Shown: one piece after another, positions 35,096-46,150 of the stretch | Layout of the letters: each line of letters starts with the position of its first letter | How positions within the stretch are numbered: position 1 is the stretch's first letter | Assembly: GCA_963969395.1 (NCBI GenBank) | Contig: OZ017795.1 | Location: forward strand, 3,782,001 to 3,846,000 | Reading direction: 5' to 3' | DNA from: Pseudoscleropodium purum | Lineage: Eukaryota > Streptophyta > Bryopsida > Hypnales > Brachytheciaceae | Length of the DNA stretch: 64,000 nucleotides | Made by a program: the position numbers and the translations under genes | Notes under the pieces: generated by a model | The model's database searches: none | What the model saw: the letters and a program-made list of their open reading frames with translations, nothing else | What the model was told of the DNA's origin: nothing

Positions 35096-35261
35096 CGAAG
35101 TCCGCCCCATCCGCCCTGTCCGTCCGCCCCGTCTGGTCTGTACGTCCGACCACCCCGCCCGTCCGCCTTCCGACGGCGGGAGGGACGCTGCGTCCGCTAG
35201 GGTCCGGACGTCCGGAAAACGGACGCTATTTTGGGGCGGACGTTGAGATTCGTCAACCCTG
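35096..35261. repeat. Right subterminal and terminal region of the large element
   Basis: GC-rich GTCCGCCC and CCGTCCG words ending in the terminal repeat GTCAACCCTG at 35252-35261. Read inward it matches about 80-90 bp of the left end of the 192-bp derivative at 39272: 'ACGTCCGCCCCAAAA', 'AGCGTCCCTCCC' and 'CCGTCGGAAGGCGGACGG' are shared. Confidence 0.88.
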
Positions 35262-35269
35262 CTTCCTAC

Positions 35270-36896
35270 ATTATCTTGCTACAATGGGCCATACCCAAAA
35301 TTCACACCAATCCTACGTGAATGATGGCTAGGGAGGATTGACCCTTCTCTTGCCCTACCAGAGAATAAATGTAAAAAATTTCCCCTTATTTTGTGCCACT
35401 TTAATTTTGTATTTCATCACATTCCCTACTTCATTTGGGGTCGCTAATTGCAAATATGAATTCAGAATTTACAAATTTTGCAACTGGGGTATCATACCAG
35501 TATCTCAATCCAAGTCTCACCTGGTATCAATTTTTCACTAGGGTGATTAAAACCAGTGATGTCAGTTAGCAATCTCTCTCCTGAGAAGTAACTAACTCAA
35601 CCCTTAAGCGGCACTGGTCGTGCACAGGGCTCAGAACAAGAACAAAAGCACCAGATGTAACAGAAGCGCTGAATTGTGGAGAATGTAGATCGGCAATAGA
35701 GGAGCCGTATGATCTTCACTAGCGTGCTCTATGCTGTCGACCTGGAGAAGAATTGAGCCATATAATTGAGTGGATTAGCAGATTATGAGGTTTGATCAGC
35801 ATGTAGGAGATGTTGACCTCCGCGGGCAGTGCGTGTGAAACTGCAGTTTCTTGTAATTGTAGCGACGTCGAACATTCAAAAAAATTTGAAAAATGTGGAA
35901 TGTCATGAGCGGCGTCTCTGCTACCGAATCATGTTTGCACACCGTCCTAATACAACAAGAATTGATCGTTGTGCACTTTGCAATTGGCATGTCTTCATGC
36001 AGAAGCGCTAATTAAGAAAGAGTTTTGAGCTTCATCCCCGCTGACGTGGTCGTCTGGCCGAGGAAGAAAACGGTCACCACGAAAACACTGCCCTACTGAC
36101 CATTGCCTGCGTCAGATGGTGACCGCTCAGGAAAACGACAAAGCATGTGACATCCGATGAAGTGGGCCTCAGTTCTGACGTGGCCACCCAAATTTTTTTT
36201 TTGAATTCGATTCGTACGCACTCGTGCAGTGCATAGCAACAACGAATGCACGGTCCTGAACGAATGCATAGAGGAATGTAGGAGAGCTCATTCGATCGTG
36301 CATGCAGAGCGGCACAACAAGTGCATGCGACAGAAATCGACGATCTGGTCCGGGAAAAAAAACGAGGCATTCACACGGAATAAGCTGAACAGGAGGGCAT
36401 GTACACAAAGGAATACTTTACATTACATTACAAAAATACGTGCACATTACATATTATGACGATAGAAGCAGACACTGATCTCGATTCTAGCGTCGCATGC
36501 TCGGACGACAGAAACGTCGCCCACTGAGAATCTCAGTTCTACCGAATTCGAGCTACGGGTGCGCATAACGCTCAACGTAAGTGCGTGCAACTGGTGCTTT
36601 ACCTTCGTTGAATGACACAGGGGGTGCCTATTATGTGTTTATACATTAATATTAGAGTTTCTAATGTGCTCCTGAGATCTGGTGCGTGCCTGTGAGCTAT
36701 TTTCCCTGTACGTGTCTCTCTACGCATCTCTGTGCATCTTTCTGTATACCTATGATATACATGTTAATATATTATTATAAAAAAATTTAAGTGATTTATT
36801 TTACACCTTCTCATGTTATATACACAACTTCCTACATCTACGCTAATTCCTTGCTTTTCTAATTACATTCATCACATTACTTGTTCAAGTGCGACG
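35270..36896. other. Intergenic DNA upstream of the Cys/His-module pseudogene
   Basis: No gene recognised. The part from 35.6 to 36.6 kb is less AT-rich, with several GCA/TGC-rich stretches. Transcription signals for the following gene cannot be placed. Confidence 0.4.
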
Positions 36897-37693
36897 ATGG
36901 GCTCTTGTGAGGATACAAATTGTAAGCAGACTATCTCTCTCCAGAGAAAGCTTTTTCAAGAACTTGGAACAGAGCTTGATGACACAGTTAAATGTCTCAA
37001 CAATGAGATTCATGAGAAGGTCAAAGAATTGGAAGAAAGTATCCAAAATAAACTTCATAATAGTTTGTTTTTGACCTACTCTAAAATATATGCTAACTTT
37101 CATACTTTGACTTCAGATCAAGTCAAAGAAATCGATGCTATGAAAGCAAGACTTATAGCGGATTATCGTACACATACTAGTAATAGTAATAGTGCGAACA
37201 GTGATAGTAGTAACAGTAAGGGTATATGTAATGCTAGGATAATGACTGGTCAATCAAAAGGTGCAAAATGTTTCTATCCAGCAAAGGGTGGATCACCGTA
37301 CTGCGGTAGGCATAAGAATTATAATCCAGAGATTATACAACTAAATGAAAGTAAACATTCTAATAATAGAATGTGTGAAGGCACTATACTTTATGGAGAT
37401 AACAAAGAATCAAAGATACTCCATGTCTCAATCCAGCTAAGACTAATTCTAAATATTGTCGTATACATGTTAACTATAAACCCATCCCAACACATCCTCA
37501 AGGATTTAGAACTATGGGTAAACATTTACTAGTTTAAGAGAATACTTTAAAATCTGCAGAAGAACGCATGACTAGAATGAAACTTGAAGGTAGCAGATCT
37601 ACAAGTTCTAATACTCAAGCATATCCATCTAGTGTATTAGAAGGTTCATCTTCCGTTTATGATATTCAAGCCCTGAGAAAGCTACAAATGTAG
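36897..37693 (+). pseudogene. Gene with two tandem small Cys/His modules; one frameshift and one stop
   Basis: Starts at ATG 36897 (MGSCEDTNCK). A helical, coiled-coil-like region of about 80 residues is followed by a Ser/Asn-rich linker. Module 1 reads C-N-A-R then G-A-K-C, an AK-GGS step and YCGRH-KNY-P. Module 2 repeats the plan (C-E-G-T, then TPC, AK-NS-KYC-IH-NY-P), but in another frame after a one-base shift near 37410. A TAA then interrupts the tail, which ends with TAG at 37691-37693. The C...C...YC-x2-H pattern resembles short zinc-binding modules that are frequent in large DNA viruses and also occur in eukaryotic proteins. An endogenous viral origin is possible but not shown. No function is assigned. 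Confidence 0.6.
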
Positions 37694-39263
37694 CGAGCGA
37701 TGTAGTTTGACATAGCCAAGAGAGTGTCACGTCATTGCCCCCCCAAATTAAATTTTTTTTCAACTTTTTTTTTTTGCATTCTAAGAATTATTTAATTTTC
37801 TTTTTTTGAATTTTTTTTAGGGAACAACTGGTTGTACCCTTTGCTGCGAGGGAACAATGATTGGAACATGCCTGAAACAAGCTATTGGAGCCCTCAAATT
37901 TCATCTAATATGGTTGGTGCCTAACCTTGGAGGTTTCAGTTTTCATAAATTTAATTATATACAAATATTAACCAGGAGCAAAATTAAGAAAGAATAAGAA
38001 TATCATCAATGTGATTTTTTTACTACTAGTCTTACAACTATAGTTATAAAAATCTACAATATTGCCATTGCATATTTTTATTCTCATAATTTTATTTGCA
38101 AGAGATAGTAAAAACATGTGCATGACAAATCACAAGAATGATTGTCAAGTTGTAGGATTTCATTGTGAGTGTTGAATGAAATAAATGGATGATATTTCTC
38201 CAAGATGAAACAATAAAAATATGACATATTTTGTGGCAAGAGTCGTGAAAAGGATTGACACTATACACATAATATAATAGATTATATGAAATATTTACTT
38301 AATATATTGGCCGCGTGGATTAGTATTTAGTTTATTTCGCTTGAAATTGCAAAGAGTTCAATTTTTAGGTTACCTTTTATTGACTATTGTTTTTTTTATT
38401 TAATTTTTATGAACAATGCAATGGACAAAGTTAAACTTAAATTTAGTTTTATATGCCTTTTATAGATTAAACCAATTTGTTTCCCTATTTGGAGAAATTG
38501 TTTGGTTATCAAATTCCCTTAGCATTGACAAATCTGGTGCAATTGCAAATGGCCTAATGTTTCAATTTAAAAAAAATAAATTTGTAGATGATATCATTAT
38601 TCATACTTGTTATGCATGTTTTGTAGTCCCAAATCATACCAATAAATAAGGTTGATTGGAACATGAATTTTTTATTGATACCATCTTTTCAAAATTGAAG
38701 TGGTTTTCCAAACCAATATTCTTTTCTTCAATGATACTAGTCAAAACTATTAAGCAATATACGGTTGGTATATAGTCAACATGATCAAGGATATCAATCA
38801 AAACTTTAGACCGGTATCCGGTTGATATCAATAGAAAACATGACCAAAGATACTAGCCAAAATTCTAGACTAGTATTTGGCTGGTATATAGTCAATAAAA
38901 CCAAAATACAAAATTTATAATTTTTGCATTTGGCCATTGAAAATTGCACTTATGGAGTGTACAAAAAAAACTAATGATATTGCCAATAGGGAGGCTTGAC
39001 TTTCTTCATTTCTTAGTTTGAATAGAATTGTAGAAGGGGTTTGCAATTTTTTTTGTGCAATAATAGCATCTATAAATATTATATTTCATGATTTATCATT
39101 CAAAGTGAAAAGTATTCAATTTCAACAAATAGACAACTCTACAACTTCATGTATGCAGTTGCATATAGAATTCAACATTATTGAAATGTAATACAAATTT
39201 CCATTTGCAAATATGAATTCTTCAAGTTTACAATTCCATGTACATTGCAAGAAGGAAGTTTGA
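37694..39263. other. AT-rich intergenic DNA
   Basis: No gene recognised. A short internal repeat of 'GACTAGTATTTGGCTGGTATATAGTCAA'-like phrases occurs around 38740-38900. Confidence 0.4.
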
Positions 39264-39271
39264 TATCCTGC

Positions 39272-39463
39272 CAGGGTTGACAAATTAGTACGTCCGCCCC
39301 AAAACAGCATCCGTAACCCGGACGTCTGTCCTCATGGACGCCAGCGGATGTAGCGTCCCTCCCACCGTCGGAAGGCGGACGGGGCGGACGGCATCCACAA
39401 ATGTCAGCGGACACAGCATCTGCGTCCGGACGTCCCGGACGTCTGACCGTCTTGTCAACCCTG
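39272..39463. mobile_element. 192-bp deletion derivative of the large TIR element, with 8-bp target duplication
   Basis: The ends are CAGGGTTGACAA and TTGTCAACCCTG (12-bp inverted repeat). A perfect 8-bp duplication, TATCCTGC, lies at 39264-39271 and 39464-39471. Its left half matches the right end of the 23620-35261 element read inward, and its right half matches the left end read inward. It is therefore the two ends joined with the 11-kb middle missing, inserted in the opposite orientation. It has no coding capacity and must have been moved by a transposase supplied elsewhere. Confidence 0.93.
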
Positions 39464-39972
39464 TATCCTGCTATGACACTTTTTAACTACATGCAATACT
39501 CTTATAAGTTGTTTTATAATAAAAACTATAGATCAATATGCACCTACATCATTCCATAATTTTTTGTTCTCCAACTCCTCACATTGCATTGCAATATACT
39601 CCAACAAATGAGGTTTCACTATTGTTGAAATGCTCACTTCTTTCTTTTTTACCTCTCCATGTACTATTACATTATTCTCTTGCACGAACCCACTCTTCAT
39701 TCTTTTTGGTGTGTCATTTCAGAGAATATAGCTACTTCTTTTTTGACCTATGTATACTTCTCTCTAGATGGTTCCTATGATGCCTCCATATAGTTTTTGT
39801 ACCTTTCTTTACTTGAGCTCCCTCTTCTTCTCACACTCTCCTTTACAATCAACCAATACCATAAAACGTTCACCTTTGTTGCCTACTTTTGTTGACTAAA
39901 CTCCAAGACTTCCCCTATATAAAATAGGACTTCTGCTCTTACTTCAATTGACTCCATTGAAAGTGCCGTGAA

Positions 39973-40593
39973 CTATCCAACTTCAAGGTCTTTCTTTGGT
40001 TCAAATACAAGAAACGGATCTTCAACTTCATCTGCACTCCGTCTTGTACTTATCTCTCCCCTTTCATTTATACTTATTTTTCTTGGAGCTCTCATCATTG
40101 CCATTTTTTGTGGCCTATTCCTATGTGGATTGAAGTAGCCTTGAGCTTTTGGATTTGGTATTGTCACCATGATAGAGTCCACCACTTCCATCATACTTGA
40201 CTCTTTTCCTTCTTTTGGAACATTAATTAAGTGGACAATGTCCCCTTCATTCCCTACTAACATTGATGGCCAAAACGACATTTTTGTCTTTGCAATTCTA
40301 TTCTAGCTAGAGAATTCCTTCAAGTACTTTATGAAATTCTATGTTTTCAATAATACTTCAAGGTTGTGCAGTACATTCACTCCTCTGTCCATACATTTAT
40401 CCTTGTAAATGATAAAATCTTCCAATGCCCTCAACTCTCTCTTGTTTGTTGTAGTCACTTTTGCTAAAGTTGACTTCTCTATCATGCTTGGTAAGCATTG
40501 CAAGCACATATATCCTTTAGTTGGTCCCCACAAGTCTTTGCATAACTGCTTGTGTTGGACCCTAGGTACTCCATATTTGATGTAGAATCTCAT
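39973..40593 (-). pseudogene. Degenerate ORF remnant, unknown family
   Basis: Two open stretches (40593-40339 and 40281-39973) lie in the same frame, separated by a TAG/TAA pair, so they were probably one coding sequence. The encoded text is charged and not simple-sequence (for example QLCKDLWGPTKGYMCLQC and FEPKKDLEVG). I do not recognise it; a mobile-element ORF is the likeliest source. Confidence 0.35.
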
Positions 40594-40630
40594 ATGGTGT
40601 AGGAACTTGATACTTGAGAATTAGTATCCT

Positions 40631-40653
40631 CCCCCCCCCCCCCCCCCCCCCCC
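40631..40653 (+). repeat. Poly-C tract of 23 bases
   Basis: An uninterrupted run of 23 C in AT-rich DNA. Long C/G homopolymers are rare and prone to sequencing error, so the length is uncertain. Confidence 0.8.
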
Positions 40654-43600
40654 TTAGAAGGTGTTGTATAATGAAAGACTTCTAGTCTTGAACATTCTCT
40701 AGCTTTCTTGCACTCAAAAACGCTTGTATATATAATGTCCTTTTCTCTACCAAAGACAACAACTCATCTATATTGTCAATACTCTTCTTCTTCAATATAT
40801 TTGAAATAATCACTATAATAATAGGGGTCTTTTACAACCAATTGAATAATGACTTACTGTCCTAAATGACTACAAAACAACTGAAGCTCCTTAATTGGAC
40901 ACACAATGTGACATGTACATAAGGTTAGTCATTTTGTAGATAGTGGGATGAACAATGTTGGGATGATGACTAAACAGTCTTTTCATTTGTTTTTTTTCAT
41001 TGAGGAAATCATTGGAAGGCATGACATGGACCTTTGAGGCCTAGTGCATGATTGTCTCAGTCATGTACCAATTGTGGAATGACCGTGTATTGATTGTGTC
41101 TATGTACGTGAATGACAAGGATATTACTAGTGAATGACTGGAAGACCTATTGTAAACTACCATTCTAACTTAATGTTTTACAAGCGCATTTTGTTCAAGG
41201 AATGCAGGCTCTGCTCTTCTATCTTAATATTGACACAATGTAGGTATATATAATAATACAAACATGCATCCACATATTACATTAGAACTTTTTATCTTGC
41301 TTTTGTTAAAGAGATAAAGTGGTGTTGGCACAATTCACTAGAAAAGGATAATATCTAGTTAAAACTCTACATGTGCTAATAGATTGTCCTCAAGAGACAA
41401 TTCAATTGCCCCAATGAGAGAAGGTACTTGCAAGGGTGTTGGGCACGACTTCCAGAGCTTTGAGACCGTCTGTTTCCACTATAGTGCTTATAAAAACGTC
41501 TTTTGAGTCAAGCACCTCCCTCTTAGCTTGTGTTTCTTTCTACAAAATTACTTTCTAGCTTGGTTTTTTAGGCACATTAGAAAAGAAAACTTGTGTTACG
41601 TGACTTGAAAAAATGAAAGGCTCCAATATGCATGGCAATTTGTGGCGGACATTAACTAGGAGAAAGTCGGAATCATCTCAAATATATATTGCATTGCCTC
41701 TATTATTTGTTGTCTTCACCCACTAGCATCTGAAAAGGATAATCGGTATATGAAGTGGCCCATAACTAGCTCTGTGATGTACACAATATTACAATCATTG
41801 TTTAGTTTTGGAAATGATTGCAACATGAAGAGTTTATAAAACTTAAGCAAACACTATGTACATCCGCACCTTTTCATTCAAGAAGTAGTTGAACCTCTGA
41901 TGTGAAAATTTATTAATTTGAGTTGGAATGGATGTAGTTGTAGATTAGTCATAAAACAATTGTAGATCAATTATAGAATAGTCATATTAACACTAAGTTA
42001 GGGTTGCCATGTCACATCCTATGATTCAATCTGATGCTTAAATAATACAAACAGCTCAAATTTCACCTCTCTCTTTGGCATGAACAAAACCCTATATTTC
42101 TTCTTAGTTGCCACTATGTTTTTGTGCTTGTTGCATATTACCGTTGCTCCATCTTTGCAAGAAGTGAGTTGATTCATTTTAGATATTACAACTCTTATTT
42201 TGTTTTTTTAGAATTTTTATAAGTTGATTGTTCAAAATAATGATTGATTTCTCTTAGATATCATAGCTTTTGTTTTGGTTTTCTCAGGATTTTTATAAGT
42301 TGATTGTTCCAAAAGATGAGTTGATTTCTCTTGGATATCACAACTCTTTCTAAGTTCAGTTCTCGATCTTAGGATTTTTATAAGTTCATTATTAAAAAAA
42401 ATGAGCCGATTTCTCTTAGGTATTACAATTTTTTTTTAACTTTGGTTATTTTAGGGTTTGTATAAGTTGGTTGTTCAAAAATATGAGCTAATTTTTCTTG
42501 GGTATCACAACTCTTTTTAAGTTTGGTTCTTTGAGGGTTTGAATAAGTTCATTGTTTCAATAATTGGATTCATTTGTCTTGGGTATGATAGCTCTTACTT
42601 TAGGTCTCTTAGAGTTTGTGTAAGTTGATTGTTCAAAATAATGCATTGATTAGTTTCAAGAAGGGCATGAATACATTCAAAATTAAGACACCAATGATAG
42701 TGTTGAATCAATGGAAGGTGAGGGGACTTGTGAACCATGTGGTTCTACCTCATTCATGTTCCTTCACCTTATATTCATTTTCAATTCTAATTTTTTTTAA
42801 TGCGTATTAGCAAAGGAAAGTGGGGACAAGGGAGATGAAGTTGAAGACAACAATGGTGGAGGAGAAGAAGCGTGATACTTCTAAAAAGGAGGTGAGGTCA
42901 AGGAGCGACAATGTGTCACTTCAGAGATTTGCATGTCAAGAAATGACATTTTAAAGTCCTTTGTGCTTGCATTGTAGTGGTAGGGAACGACTAAGCTAAC
43001 ATTTAGTAGTCACTCTCTTGTCATTGAATAGTCATATGTCAATCGTATTTGCCATCTGTGAGTTATAATATAGTCATAGTAAGTATCCAAGACTCATAGA
43101 ATGACTGTGCCTTCATTTAGTACTTGTTATCATGTCATTGAATAGTCATATGTTAGTCATACTTGCCATTTGTGAATCATTGTCAAAATTGAAAGACATT
43201 TATTAATAGAAATTCACGGTTGGGATTGTTGCCAACTGAAACTATTACTATATTGTTTTTTGGTTGTCTCCCACATTCTCAAAATTTGGACATCCTTCAC
43301 TAAGGTAGGACTCTCACATTATGGCAGTTGTCATTTACCACTGTAGTAACCTTTCATGCAGTTGTATGTAACAAATTGGTCACGAAACGAACTCCACAAT
43401 AAATAAACATCTTCTTATAATAATACAGCTACGTAGAGTAGAACAATAGTATGATTTAAATACAATTCACGTATCACTACACTAAAACCATATAGAAAAG
43501 AATGACTATATCTAAAGTTAGACTCAACTATGTTGTTACTAAGAAACAACTCGCAAACAACCCTAAACCATGCTAAAACCGCCCCTCCAATCACATCCTA

Positions 43601-44845
43601 CCATGTCGACAAAGTGAGACTCACCATAACAACCACCAGAACTACAATACGACTAAAGTATGATTGAAGGAATCCCCATACCACGTCATACAATCATCAC
43701 CACGTTAGGAGCCATGTTGGACAATTTCATGGATAAAGTTTTCATATACAAAGATGGAAGGTGATATAAAAACGTAGTCATTTATATAAAGGAGTTGTCC
43801 ACAATAATTGCTACACTCAATTTCTTACAACAATTATACATATTCACAATAACTGAAAACATAGTCATGTATGTAGTTATAGAATGCTCATATTCTTGTA
43901 GTGAATGCTGAATCTTTGGTCAATGTCTGTATATGTGTGTCCAACTATTAGAAATGACAATTATACTTGTGGTATGTAACAATCCAAACCTATGCATGCA
44001 ATCCAATTCTATGCACTAGCACTCCGCAAAGATAAGTTTTAATAAAGCGCGACTCTATGTTCTTTACAGATTGCCTTGTCTTTGGCACCATGGTCGTGTT
44101 CTGGTCCATGCCATTCATTATCACATATACAAGTCTGGTGTTATCATTGTTGACCGCTTAAACAATCATTAATCATGCTTCTCCTCCATTTGATGTTGGA
44201 TGTGTATAATTTACCACTTTTTGATCTCCACACGAGCTATGGTATTTGTTGTAGCTTCCATTCCAAACTTATACTCCCAACAATGGTAACACTTTGAAAA
44301 TCGTGAGTATGGTAGAACTTATATATGTGCATACTCTTCTCTTCATAACAGGAAAAATGAAGTGAGACTCAATGGCTCTCCATCCACCATCTTCTTCACA
44401 TCTTCAATCATGTAGTGAAATGCATCCAACTTTTTTATGTTCATGGGTAACAAAACCAAAAACATTATGCTATTATCAACCCTCCTCCATATATACCTAT
44501 GAAGTTGTGTGCATCTTACTTACTTCACAAATTCTTTGAAACTTACACATAATACTGACATTCTAGCTCCTTTTCTTAAGTGGCACGTGTTACCATGTAC
44601 TACTGCCATCTCTTCCTTGCTGTTGGTGAAATTGTTTAAGCTACTTGTATTGCCTTTGTGAATAACCAAGTGCAGCTATGTAGCATGCATTGTAGACATT
44701 GAAGCTATCCAACTTTGTCTCATACTTGTGTCTCTTACCAACTTCTATTCTTTTGAAGAATGCATTCAATGTTTGTAGTATCTATGTTGATTGAAGCTCA
44801 TATTTCTGTTTCTACGCCATGTACATGTGGTTTAGTATGCACTTC
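40654..44845. other. AT-rich intergenic DNA, no gene
   Basis: No intact frame or known motif. Around 42160-42620 a loosely repeated phrase ('GAATTTTTATAAGTTGATTGTTCAAAA' type) occurs about five times at spacings near 80-100 bp, an eroded tandem array. Confidence 0.45.
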
Positions 44846-45277
44846 TCATCTACTCCCATCAAGTAGTTTTTTTAAGCATGTACCTTTATTTTTTGCTTCC
44901 AGCACACTTTGCAACGTCATCTTCTTACTAATGACCTCTCTTCTTACATAAGGTCTTCTTTTCCACCTCTTTTGATTGACCATTGAAAAACTTTTGTTAT
45001 TTTTTAATTGCGTTAATCCATCCCTTATTTCTTCATAAGGTCCACTATCATTTTTGCTTTCATTCATTCTTCTCATCTGCTCTAAGGGGCCACCATTGTT
45101 TGTTGTAATGAATATCTTCAAAAGGTTGGGACTATTGTTGCTCTTATAGAAGTCAAATTCAAGTATTGCAATAGGAGAAAAAATAAAATTATGTACTCCT
45201 CTTGATTCTGAGGTACTTGACCTTCCTCCACCTGCTATACAAAATTTAGATTTCTTCCAACGAATCACCAACCCCAC
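44846..45277 (-). pseudogene. ORF remnant, unknown family
   Basis: A 143-residue open frame rich in Lys, Arg and Asn (for example KRWKRRPYVRREV), continuing upstream into sequence with several stops. The composition looks like real but decayed coding sequence. No family was recognised; it may belong to the same mobile-element fossil as 39973-40593. Confidence 0.3.
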
Positions 45278-45923
45278 ACATTCACCAAGACGCTCCCTAT
45301 TTATTCACATGTCCATACAATTGCATCCACAACATGCAATATATGCACAACAACCTTAATCGGCCATAGTTTAGCATGATGAAGTTCCATTCTACGTGTA
45401 ATACTTCCATCTATGACGCACATTCCAACAATAGCTCTTGCTTTTAGAAATGAGCTCCATTATATCTTCCATTGTTTTTGTTTATATATCATGCCTTCCA
45501 AAAATGCCACTTTGGAATAGTTGATCATGACAAGATCTAATAATTCTTTGGCCTATACTTTCTTGATTGGGCCCTCCCATTGTTGCCAACACGGGTAATG
45601 CCAAAGGACTCCTCCAACCCCTAGCATCCACTATTGCTCTTGTTTCTTGGTTTCATAAAACTCTTCTATGAGTATGTCTATAGACATGAGACATATGGAT
45701 TCACCTCTTCCACAAAATACTTATGTACCTCAACATATTAAGAACTTCCTTACAGTTCATGTTACAGTCATAAAATTTCATAATGCCTCCAAATTTTTTA
45801 GTCTTAAATTAATATCACTATCATTCTTGCATGTACATAAAACATGAGTTTTCAATGTTGCTTAACACTTCTAACCATGAGTTCTTTTCCACGCATCACT
45901 CAATGGAATTCAACATAACTATT

Positions 45924-46147
45924 CACTACAAGAGAAAGGGGTGATTTAAGTGAGTTTTTAAGTATAGTCTTAGACATAAGATTTTAAGTTATTGCCTTTT
46001 AAGGAGATTTTCAGCAAAATTTTACGAAATTCACATATATTTCTAGTAAATTTTTGTTGAAAATCTCCTTAAAGGCCATTACTTATAATCTTATGTCTAG
46101 GACTATACTTAAAAACTCACTTAAAAACACCCCTTTCTCTTGTAGTG
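45924..46147. mobile_element. CACTA-type MITE, copy 2, with 3-bp target duplication
   Basis: A 224-bp element beginning CACTACAAGAGAAAG and ending CTTTCTCTTGTAGTG, a perfect terminal inversion. The target duplication ATT (45921-45923 and 46148-46150) is the 3-bp length typical of CACTA elements. The whole element folds into a long hairpin. It is clearly the same family as 12865-13086. Confidence 0.93.
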
Positions 46148-46150
46148 ATT

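Larger units (their letters stand above)
23620..35261. mobile_element. Large TIR element (11.6 kb) with three protein genes and no recognised transposase
   Basis: The left end reads CAGGGTTGACACGACGTCCG; the right end is the inverse, CAGGGTTGACGAATCTCAAC. The shared 10-bp terminal repeat is followed by GC-rich subterminal DNA. A perfect 8-bp duplication, CTTCCTAC, lies at 23612-23619 and 35262-35269. The left copy sits in a short CTTCCTA-type run, but the right copy directly abuts the terminal repeat. Contents from left to right: kinase-like gene (minus), 110-bp tandem repeats, zinc-binding-like gene (minus), GC array, AT-rich core with a dispersed-repeat copy and an (AT)n run, GC array, long RING-H2-like gene (plus), right subterminal region. 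A 192-bp derivative with both ends is at 39272-39463. The 8-bp duplication and CAGGG ends fit hAT, but other superfamilies also make 8-bp duplications. I see no hAT dimerisation domain. Confidence 0.87.

Noticed and set aside
23620..35261. The element as a classical autonomous hAT transposon
   Set aside because: The ends and 8-bp duplication fit, but I could not find a hAT dimerisation domain or catalytic signature in any of the three genes.
23620..35261. Several unrelated nested elements rather than one
   Set aside because: The outer terminal repeats share an exact 8-bp duplication, and no internal CAGGGTTGAC end was seen. A nested dispersed-repeat copy at 28.56 kb is the only sign of layering.
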